Origin: Paraburkholderia sp. CNPSo 3272
GTDB taxonomy: Bacteria > Pseudomonadota > Gammaproteobacteria > Burkholderiales > Burkholderiaceae
DNA: 64,000 nucleotides
Direction: 5' to 3'
Assembly: GCF_024206495.1 (NCBI RefSeq)
Contig: NZ_JAMBPQ010000006.1
Span: 124,001 to 188,000 of the forward strand
Below the pieces are notes generated by a model. It made no database searches, was not told where the DNA came from, and worked only from the letters and a program-made list of their open reading frames with translations. This document shows, one piece after another, positions 53,256 through 60,106 of the stretch. A program made the translations under genes and the position numbers. Numbering within the stretch: position 1 is the first letter of the stretch; each line of letters opens with the position of its first letter.

Positions 53256-53450
53256 TTATTGAATGAAAGTCAGAATTGATCCCATGGGGGAAAGAATTTC
53301 GGGCATGCTGCGCCGCGCCATTTCCTGTATCGCAATGGTGTGAGGGCATTGAAGCGCGAGCTTGAGCTTGTCGTCGAGACTTTGATGCGAGGGCACATCG
53401 ATACGCGGAGTTTGACGCGGTGTCGGTTGAGCCGCGTGCGACCGGGACAC
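53256..53450 (-). CDS. Hypothetical small protein
   Basis: The 64-residue frame with a GTG start ends DKLKLALQCPHTIAIQEMAR, then RSMPEILSPMGSILTFIQ. The codon use is good and the C-terminal 40 residues look like a real helix-rich protein. The ribosome site is poor, and the start could lie elsewhere. No family recognised. Confidence 0.4.
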   Translation of the reverse strand: MSRSHAAQPTPRQTPRIDVPSHQSLDDKLKLALQCPHTIAIQEMARRSMPEILSPMGSILTFIQ

Positions 53451-53512
53451 CTATGTAAGGTTCGGTTGTGAAGTCGAAAGCGACATTCGCGGCCATTCGA
53501 GCATCAAGCCGC

Positions 53513-53549
53513 CAGAAATAAAATAGAGGCCAGGGAAAAGCCTGACCTC
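53513..53549 (-). terminator. Terminator of the CxC/CxxC protein gene
   Basis: GAGGTCAGGC and CCCTGGCCTC form a 10-bp stem with two weak pairs and a TTTT loop, followed by TATTTTATTTC on the minus strand. Confidence 0.65.
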
Positions 53550-53591
53550 CATTTGATTCACCAGGAATATAAGCGCGCGCGAATCAGAAGT

Positions 53592-53984
53592 TCAAAGCGG
53601 CACATCCTCGATCAAACGCGCTTTCAACGCGCGGATGCGCTGATCGACGAAATAGCCGCCGCCCTCCGTATAACGAAGGTAAAGGCGTCCGCACAGCGTG
53701 CATTTCCACACCCCGCAACGATTGTACGGAAAGTACCGGGGCGCAATCGGCGCATTTTCCGACCAGTAGCTCGCCTCTCCCGGCAGATGTTCGGCGAAGG
53801 TCGGTTCGGCTTCGTCCGCGCTAACGAGCGTGCCGATCTGTTCCAGTTGCCGCTCGTCGAGCGAGAGCGGCTGCGATTGCCAGCCATCCAGTGGCGTCTT
53901 CGTGCAGGTGCAAGGCTGCGGGTGAGTTTGCTCCGCGTGTTCGGCGAGTTCGCGCAGTGCGGCGGCGTCAAGGTATCGGGTCAT
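53592..53984 (-). CDS. Conserved hypothetical protein with CxC and CxxC pairs
   Basis: The 130-residue soluble protein contains QPCTCTKTP (about 23-31) and VWKCTLCGRLYLRYTEGGGY (about 92-111), which together could bind one zinc as a ribbon. A DEAEPTFAEHLPGEASYW stretch is between. I do not recognise the family. It is followed by a terminator and is not coupled to neighbours. Confidence 0.65.
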   Translation of the reverse strand: MTRYLDAAALRELAEHAEQTHPQPCTCTKTPLDGWQSQPLSLDERQLEQIGTLVSADEAEPTFAEHLPGEASYWSENAPIAPRYFPYNRCGVWKCTLCGRLYLRYTEGGGYFVDQRIRALKARLIEDVPL

Positions 53985-54064
53985 GGAACAAGAGTCGGTC
54001 TGCGGTTGAGCGAGGGAGCACTGGCTCCAGCGCGCATCTTAACGTCCGAAGCCGTCTGGCTTCA

Positions 54065-54736
54065 TCAGGCGCCGCTTCTCATGCGCTCGATGTGTGGCAT
54101 CACCCATGCGCGGTCGAAGCGCCCTGCGGCGATCGCCTGCAATGCGGCGGCCTCCTTTTCGCCCTGCCTGCGCGCGCCCGCAATGACGGTCTCCACATCG
54201 ACGGGCGCGATGGCGAGCAAGCCGTCCTCGTCGCCCACGATGATGTCGCCCGGATTGACGACCATCCTGCCGATGGTCACCGGCACGTTGATTTCGCCGG
54301 GCCCGTTCTTGTAGGGTCCGCGATGCGTCACGCCGCGCGCATACACTGGAAAGTCGCGCTGGCGAATCGCGCCGACGTCGCGGATCGCGCCGTCGATCAC
54401 GAGCCCCTGCACGCCGAGAGTTTCCGCGTAGCTCGACATGATGTCGCCCATCAAGGCCTGGGTCAGTTCGCCCGCGCCGTCGATCACGAGCACGTCGCCC
54501 GGCCGGCAGAAGTCGAACGCGCGATGGATGGCGAGATTGTCGCCGGGACGCGTGCGCACCGTCACCGCCGTGCCCGCCATCGGCCTCGGCTTGTGGAACG
54601 GCTGCAGTCCGAGAATGCCGCTCGAGCGCGCCATGTTGTCGCTCAGGAGCGACACCTGCAGTTCGCGCAACGCGGCGAGCGTCGCTGCGCTGGCCTGCGG
54701 GGCAGATTCGTGTTCGCGCCAGCCGATCTGGTTCAT
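54065..54736 (-). CDS. ligK: RraA-fold aldolase, likely 4-carboxy-4-hydroxy-2-oxoadipate aldolase
   Basis: The 223-residue protein has the RraA/HMG aldolase core: FCRPGDVLVIDGAGELTQAL, MGDIMSSYAETLGVQGLVID and GAIRD with the Arg-Asp pair for pyruvate and metal. This aldolase splits 4-carboxy-4-hydroxy-2-oxoadipate to pyruvate and oxaloacetate, the last step of protocatechuate-4,5/gallate cleavage. ATG 54736 overlaps the upstream ligJ stop by 4 bases. RraA proteins that inhibit RNase E share the fold but lack this operon context, which favours the aldolase. Confidence 0.88.
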   Translation of the reverse strand: MNQIGWREHESAPQASAATLAALRELQVSLLSDNMARSSGILGLQPFHKPRPMAGTAVTVRTRPGDNLAIHRAFDFCRPGDVLVIDGAGELTQALMGDIMSSYAETLGVQGLVIDGAIRDVGAIRQRDFPVYARGVTHRGPYKNGPGEINVPVTIGRMVVNPGDIIVGDEDGLLAIAPVDVETVIAGARRQGEKEAAALQAIAAGRFDRAWVMPHIERMRSGA

Positions 54737-55773
54737 TTCGTAATCCCTTCCAGTGCGGTTTGTTGTTCGATCTGCGCGGAAAGACGGCTGTATACCGCAC
54801 GCGCGTTGCCTTCGTAAATGCGTTGCCGGTCGGCGTCGCTGAGCCATTCGATCGCGTCGATATAGCGGCGCGTGTCGTCGTAGTAGTGGCCGGTTTCGGG
54901 ATCGATACCCTGCACCGCGCCAATCGTCTCCGAAGCGAACAGGATGTTCTCCACCGGAATCACCCTGGCGAGCAGGTCGGAACCCGGCTGGTGATAAACG
55001 CAGGTGTCGAAGAACACGTTCTTGAGCAGGTAGTCCCTCAGGAGCGGCCGCTTCATGTCCTGCGCCAGACCGCGATAGCGACCCCAGTGATACGGAACCG
55101 CGCCGCCGCCATGCGGAATGATGAAGCGCAAGGTCGGGAAATCGGCGAACAGGTCGCCCTGCAGCAGCTGCATGAACACCGAGGTGTCGCCGTTGAGATA
55201 ATGCGCGCCCGTCGCATGAAAGTTAGGATTGCACGACGACGAAACGTGGATCATCGCGGGCACGTCGAGCTCCACCATGGCCTCGTAGAGGGGATACCAC
55301 GAGCGGTCCGTGACCGGCGGCCCGGACCAGTGCCCGCCCGAGGGGTCCGGGTTGAGGTTGCAGCCCACGAAGCCCAGTTCCTCCACGCAGCGGCGCAACT
55401 CGGGAATGCAGTTTTCCGGCGTCACGCCCGGCGCCTGAGGCAGCTGGCAAACACCCACGAAATGCTGCGGGAACAGCGTGCACACGCGATGCACGAGATC
55501 GTTGCACTCGCTGGACCACAGCGCATTCGCCGCTGCGCCCGCCAGGTGGTGGCCCATGCCCGCGGCGCGCGGGGAGAAAATCGTCAGGTCCGTGCCGCGC
55601 TCGCGCTGAATGCGGCGCTGGCCATTTTCGATGCTTTCGCGAATCTCGTCGTCGCTGATCGACGGGCGCAGCGGCACCGGCGTGCCGTCCTTGAGCGCGG
55701 CGATCTGTTTCGTGCGCCAGGCTTCGTGCTGCGGTGGCGAGGTCGTATAGTGACCGTGGCAATCAATGATCAT
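54733..55773 (-). CDS. ligJ: 4-oxalomesaconate hydratase, amidohydrolase family
   Basis: The 346-residue protein starts MIIDCHGHYTTSPPQHEAWR with the HxH metal pair (His6, His8). It follows the LigJ pattern, with TDLTIFSPRAAGMGHH, NLNPDPSGGHW, IHVSSSCNPNFHATGAHYLN and IPHGGGAVPYHWGRYRGLAQ. LigJ adds water to 4-oxalomesaconate, giving the substrate of the aldolase encoded next. This matches my memory of Sphingobium LigJ over most of its length. It is the middle gene of MFS, ligJ, ligK. Confidence 0.93.
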   Translation of the reverse strand: MIIDCHGHYTTSPPQHEAWRTKQIAALKDGTPVPLRPSISDDEIRESIENGQRRIQRERGTDLTIFSPRAAGMGHHLAGAAANALWSSECNDLVHRVCTLFPQHFVGVCQLPQAPGVTPENCIPELRRCVEELGFVGCNLNPDPSGGHWSGPPVTDRSWYPLYEAMVELDVPAMIHVSSSCNPNFHATGAHYLNGDTSVFMQLLQGDLFADFPTLRFIIPHGGGAVPYHWGRYRGLAQDMKRPLLRDYLLKNVFFDTCVYHQPGSDLLARVIPVENILFASETIGAVQGIDPETGHYYDDTRRYIDAIEWLSDADRQRIYEGNARAVYSRLSAQIEQQTALEGITK

Positions 55774-55807
55774 GTAGCAATTCCATCAGGTGTACGGACG
55801 ATTGAGA

Positions 55808-57136
55808 TCAGCTTTCCGTCGCTTCGTCGTGGCCAACCAGCGCCGGGTTCGATGCGCCGCGCTCGGCGGGTTTCACGCGCATCACGATGGCGATGAGCGT
55901 GGCGACCACGAGGAAAGCGGCAATCGTGAGCAACGCGAGCTTGAAGTTGCCGGTGGCGTGACGCACGAGACCGATGGTCCACGGCCCCACCACACCGCCG
56001 AACTGTGCGATCGTGTTGATGAGGGCGATCGTCGCCGCGCCCGCAGCGCCGGTTCTGAACGAAGCGGCAAGGCTCCAGAACAGCGGGTTGCCCGCATAGA
56101 TGAAGAGGCCCGTCAGGCAAAGGAGCGCATACGCGAGCAGCGGATTCGGCGCATACGCGCTGCCCGCAATCGCCAGTGCGCTCATGCCGTACACGAATGC
56201 CAGGTGGTACTTGCGGTCGCCGGTGCGGTCCGAGCTGCGGCTCACGAGGTACGTGCCGAGCACGCCCAGGAGCGGCGGCGCGGCGGAGAGGAAGCCCACT
56301 TCGATGTTGTTGAGGTGCCCCAGGCTTTTCACGATCCGCGGTAGCCATAGGAAGAGCCCATAAATGCCGACCAGCGCGCAGCCGAACAGACACGCAAGGC
56401 TCCAGACGCGAATGTCGCTCGCCACCTTCAGCAGCGGAAAATGCCGATGGCCGCCCAGCGCCTCGCGCTCGGTGGCGAGCGTGGCTTCGAGCCATTGCTT
56501 TTCTTGCGCGGAAAGCCAGTCGGCGTCGGCCGGGCGCTCCGTCATGATGCGCAGCGTGACGAGACCGAGCAGCATGGCAGGCACGCCTTCGATAATGAAC
56601 ATCCACTGCCAGCCGTGCATGCCGAGCACGCCGTTCGCATAAGTCATGACGGCGGTCGAGAGCGGGCCGCCCAGCACGGCCGAGAACGACCCCGCGATGA
56701 TGTACCCACCCACGGCGCGGGCGCGGTAGCGCTCAGGAAACCAGTAGGTCAGATACACGGCGATACCCGGCAGAAAGCCCGCTTCCATCACGCCCAGCAA
56801 AAAACGCAGCACGTAGAAGCTCGATGCGTTGAATACGAAGGCCGTTGCGGCCGCAACGGCACCCCATGTGAGCAGAATGCGCGCGATCCAGCGGCGCGCG
56901 CCCACACGGTGCAACAACAGATTGCTGGGCACTTCCAGCAGCATGTAGCCGACAAAGAAAATACTGCCCGCAAAGCCGAACACGGCCGGGTCGAAGCCCA
57001 TGTCCGAGTTCATGTCGAGTGCTGCGAAACCGATATTGATACGGTCCAGATAGTTGAAAAACATCATGCAGAAAAGGAGCGGTACGAGCCGCTTGTAAAC
57101 CTTTCGCATGGTTGCTGCTTCGTCGAACTGACTCAT
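55808..57136 (-). CDS. MFS transporter, aromatic-acid/phthalate-type (ACS family)
   Basis: The 442-residue, 12-helix major facilitator has MMFFNYLDRINIGFAALDMN in helix 1, GYMLLEVPSNLLLHRVGARR as motif A and RFLLGVMEAGFLPGIAVYLT. These mark the anion:cation symporter branch that imports phthalate, tartrate and similar acids. It precedes ligJ by 34 bases, so the likely cargo is gallate, protocatechuate or a related acid. It starts 170 bases after the LysR stop, and that gap contains phased half-sites. Confidence 0.9.
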   Translation of the reverse strand: MSQFDEAATMRKVYKRLVPLLFCMMFFNYLDRINIGFAALDMNSDMGFDPAVFGFAGSIFFVGYMLLEVPSNLLLHRVGARRWIARILLTWGAVAAATAFVFNASSFYVLRFLLGVMEAGFLPGIAVYLTYWFPERYRARAVGGYIIAGSFSAVLGGPLSTAVMTYANGVLGMHGWQWMFIIEGVPAMLLGLVTLRIMTERPADADWLSAQEKQWLEATLATEREALGGHRHFPLLKVASDIRVWSLACLFGCALVGIYGLFLWLPRIVKSLGHLNNIEVGFLSAAPPLLGVLGTYLVSRSSDRTGDRKYHLAFVYGMSALAIAGSAYAPNPLLAYALLCLTGLFIYAGNPLFWSLAASFRTGAAGAATIALINTIAQFGGVVGPWTIGLVRHATGNFKLALLTIAAFLVVATLIAIVMRVKPAERGASNPALVGHDEATES

Positions 57137-57283
57137 GCTGTCTCCGCCTCATGGCGACGGGCGGTGCCGTCGCTGCATCGTTATCGGCCCGCAGCAATGA
57201 GCGCTGCCGGCGGCCCCCCCGCGAGACAGGGCGCCTGAGTTTCGATAATAAGAAGCGGGAGGCGTCGAGTCCAAGACGCGATA

Positions 57284-57312
57284 CTTATGCTTCTATAAGC
57301 GTGCGCTTATAG
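57284..57312. promoter_or_regulatory. Three phased LysR-type half-sites
   Basis: CTTAT (57284), ATAAG (57295) and CTTAT (57306) recur every 11 bases. They form two overlapping palindromes, the second with 8-base arms CTATAAGC/GCTTATAG. They overlap the stop of the LysR gene and lie upstream of the MFS gene. Confidence 0.65.
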
Positions 57313-58206
57313 TGTGCTCGTGAGCGGCGGCGGCAGGCATTCGAGAAACGCGCGCAAATGCGGCGAGGCGTCGTCGCTGCGGAACGTCGCGGCCAGCACG
57401 GTGCGCTGCGCAGCGCCGGGGCCCGTGAGGTGGCGCGCCACGACGTCGGCGCGGCCATGACGCGCCACCGACTCGCCCACCACCGTCACGCCGAGCCCCG
57501 CCGCGACGAGCGCAATGGCGGTCTGGATCTCATAGGCCTGGTGTGCGACGAAGGGCGTCACGCCCGCGTCGCGGTAGAGCGCCTGAACCGTGCGCTTGAA
57601 CTGCGCGTTCTGATGCTTCGGGTAGAGGATCAACGGCGTATCGGCGAGTTCGTCGATACGCACCTTCTTTCGTCTGGCGAGCGGGTGATCCGACGCCATC
57701 AACACCACGAGCCGCTCGCGCAGCAGCGGCAAGGTCGTGTAGCCGGGCACGGCGAGCGGCTGCCTCCCAATGCCGATATGGATGCGCATGTCGCGCAGCG
57801 CGTCGGTCTGCTCGTCGGTCAGCATTTCGAACAGCTTGAGTTCGACCTGCGGATACGCCTGATGAAACGCCTTGAGCGCGGGCGGCAGGACGCTGTACAT
57901 CGACGAGCGCGTGAAGCCGACACTGAGCCAGCCGCGCCGGCCCACGCCGATCTCCAGCGCGCCATGCGTCACCTCGGCGAGCGAACCGAGAATCTGCCGC
58001 GCTTCGGTGGCCAGGTACTGGCCCGCTTCCGTCAGGCGCAGCGGGCGGCGCGTGCGATCGATCAGTTGCGTGCCCACCCGGTCCTCGAGGGCGCGTATCT
58101 GCTGGCTCAAGGCGGGCTGCGCAATGTGCAGACGCTCCGCTGCGCGGCTGAAGTTGAGTTCCTCGGCGAGTGTCACGAAACACTGCAGGCCCCGAAGCTC
58201 ATTCAT
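57307..58206 (-). CDS. LysR-family regulator of the lig-type operon
   Basis: The 299-residue LysR protein has LQCFVTLAEELNFSRAAERL and HIAQPALSQQIRALEDRVGT as HTH and an effector domain of the BenM/CatM-like group (LADTPLILYPKHQNAQFKRT). ATG 58206 is chosen; the 81 codons before it are antisense to the cytochrome start region. It is read in the same direction as the transporter and ligJK, not divergently as is common. Probably it activates them through the 57284-57312 sites. Confidence 0.9.
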   Translation of the reverse strand: MNELRGLQCFVTLAEELNFSRAAERLHIAQPALSQQIRALEDRVGTQLIDRTRRPLRLTEAGQYLATEARQILGSLAEVTHGALEIGVGRRGWLSVGFTRSSMYSVLPPALKAFHQAYPQVELKLFEMLTDEQTDALRDMRIHIGIGRQPLAVPGYTTLPLLRERLVVLMASDHPLARRKKVRIDELADTPLILYPKHQNAQFKRTVQALYRDAGVTPFVAHQAYEIQTAIALVAAGLGVTVVGESVARHGRADVVARHLTGPGAAQRTVLAATFRSDDASPHLRAFLECLPPPLTSTL

Positions 58207-58343
58207 CCCGTCATCTCCGTATCGATTTGCCCTGCATCGTAATACAGCGAGCAAGCCACGAGCCAGGCACGTCGTTTGCTCGCGATCGAACGACGCTGCC
58301 GATCGCCATGTTGAGCGATGGCCCTCTCGGCTCTGGAGGCTCG

Positions 58344-59648
58344 ATGAAAGGCAGGCGGGTACGGATGGCGGGCGTGGCCGTTGTCCTTCTTGCTCTCGCT
58401 GCCGCCTTTGGCGGCCACGCCGCGCGTGCCGGGGAGCGAGGGCTCGCACCGGTGGCCGCCCCCTCGCCGCCGACGGGCGACGCCGCGGCCATCGCGCGCG
58501 GCGCGAAGCTCGCGGCCATCGGCAACTGCATGACGTGCCATACCGCGACGGGCGGTCAGCCGCTCGCGGGCGGTCTGCCGCTGCAAACGCCCTTCGGCGT
58601 GATCTACTCGACCAACATCACCCCGGACAAGGACACAGGCATCGGCGACTGGTCACTCGACGCGTTCACGCGCGCGATGCGGCAAGGTGTGTCGCGCGAC
58701 GGGCATCTGCTCTATCCCGCGTTCCCCTACCCGCACTTCGCGCAGATGAGCGACGCCGATATCGCCGCGCTCTATGCGTGGCTGATGAGCCGCGCGAGCG
58801 TCAACGCGCCGGCGCCGCACAATGCGCTGATTTTTCCGTTGGGGTTTCGGCCACTCATGGCGGTGTGGAATAAGCTCTATCTGCCGGCTGCGTCTGCTGT
58901 CTCTGCTACGTCCTCGACGGACACACAATCGCCGGAGGTCGCGCGCGGCCGCTATCTCGTCGAGAGCCTCGGTCATTGCGGCGCGTGCCATACGCCGCTC
59001 AATCGTCTCGGCGCCGAGCGCCGCGACCATGCGTTGCAGGGCGGCACCCTCGAGGGCTGGGACGCGCCCGCGCTGACCGACCTCACGGCACGCCCAAGAC
59101 CGTGGACGCAAGCACAACTGACGAACTACCTGCGTACGGGCTACGCCAGCGAGCACGGCGCAGCGGCCGGCCCGATGCGCACGGTGACGCGCTCGCTCGC
59201 CGACGCCTCTGCCGAAGACGTCGACGCCATCGCCGCATATCTGCTGACACTGCAGTCCACCCCGAATGCCGCCGCGCCGCCTCCCGCCGCCAGCGTCCAT
59301 GTCTCGACCGCAGCCCCCAACGGCGCTACCCTGTTTGCCGCGGCCTGCGCGTCGTGCCATGGCGAAGGCGCGGCGATGTCGGTCGACGGCCATCGTCCAT
59401 CGCTGTCGCTTTCCACCGCCGTCAACGCCGACAGCCCCCGCAACATCGTGCGCATCCTGCTCGACGGCATCGCCTGGCACGAGAGCGAAGCTGGGTCTTT
59501 CATGCCGCCGTTCGCCGGCACCTTCACGGACACGCAGATCGCAGAGCTTGCCAACTACACGCGCGCGCGCTTCAGCGCGTTCGGCCCGTGGTCCGCGCTC
59601 GACGCTCAGGCCGTGGCGCGTTTTCGCAAGGAAAGCTCATCACGATGA
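58344..59648 (+). CDS. Triheme cytochrome c, electron acceptor of the molybdenum hydroxylase
   Basis: The 434-residue protein has an N-terminal signal helix (about 8-30) and three haem c sites: CMTCH (62-66), CGACH (212-216) and CASCH (335-339). Such triheme cytochromes accompany membrane-bound alcohol, aldehyde and nicotinate-type dehydrogenases and pass electrons to quinone or oxidase. CTGGAGG precedes ATG 58344. Its stop overlaps the next start (ATGA), coupling it to the iron-sulphur subunit. Confidence 0.92.
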   Translation: MKGRRVRMAGVAVVLLALAAAFGGHAARAGERGLAPVAAPSPPTGDAAAIARGAKLAAIGNCMTCHTATGGQPLAGGLPLQTPFGVIYSTNITPDKDTGIGDWSLDAFTRAMRQGVSRDGHLLYPAFPYPHFAQMSDADIAALYAWLMSRASVNAPAPHNALIFPLGFRPLMAVWNKLYLPAASAVSATSSTDTQSPEVARGRYLVESLGHCGACHTPLNRLGAERRDHALQGGTLEGWDAPALTDLTARPRPWTQAQLTNYLRTGYASEHGAAAGPMRTVTRSLADASAEDVDAIAAYLLTLQSTPNAAAPPPAASVHVSTAAPNGATLFAAACASCHGEGAAMSVDGHRPSLSLSTAVNADSPRNIVRILLDGIAWHESEAGSFMPPFAGTFTDTQIAELANYTRARFSAFGPWSALDAQAVARFRKESSSR

Positions 59649-60106
59649 TTACACTCAACGTCAACGGCGTCAGCCATTCCGTCGATGCCGATCCGTCCAC
59701 GCCGCTGCTCTACGTGCTGCGCAACCAGTTGCGGCTCAATGGCGCGAAGTTCGGCTGCGGGCTCGGGCAATGCGGCGCATGCACGGTGAGCGTGGGCGGG
59801 GAGCCGGTGTTCTCGTGCCTGCTGCCGGTCATGGCAGTGGGCGAGCGCCCCGTGCGCACGGTCGAAGGACTCGGCAGCGCGGATCGTCCGGGGCCGCTAC
59901 AACAGGCCTTTATCGACCAGCAGGCCGCGCAATGCGGCTACTGCATCGCGGGCATGATCATGCGCGCGCAAACACTTCTGGAACGCACGCCGCACGCCAC
60001 CGACGACGAGATCCGCCGATATATGCAGCCGAATCTGTGCCGCTGCGGCACGCACATGCGCATCCTCGCGGCGATCCGGCAAGTGGCGGCAGGCACGCAG
60101 TCATGA
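59645..60106 (+). CDS. [2Fe-2S] subunit of xanthine-dehydrogenase-family hydroxylase
   Basis: The 153-residue protein has the plant-type cluster Cys (about 38, 43, 46 and 58, in FGCGLGQCGACTV) and the second cluster Cys (about 97, 100, 132 and 134, in QCGYCIAGM and NLCRCGTH). It carries electrons from the molybdenum centre to the cytochrome. It is the IorA/NicA-like small subunit. It overlaps the next gene by 4 bases (ATGA). Confidence 0.95.
   Translation: MITLNVNGVSHSVDADPSTPLLYVLRNQLRLNGAKFGCGLGQCGACTVSVGGEPVFSCLLPVMAVGERPVRTVEGLGSADRPGPLQQAFIDQQAAQCGYCIAGMIMRAQTLLERTPHATDDEIRRYMQPNLCRCGTHMRILAAIRQVAAGTQS

Noticed and set aside
59266..60102. N-terminal extension of the molybdenum subunit over the cytochrome and iron-sulphur genes
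   Set aside because: It is out of frame with both real genes, and the Tat signal begins after the ATG at 60103.
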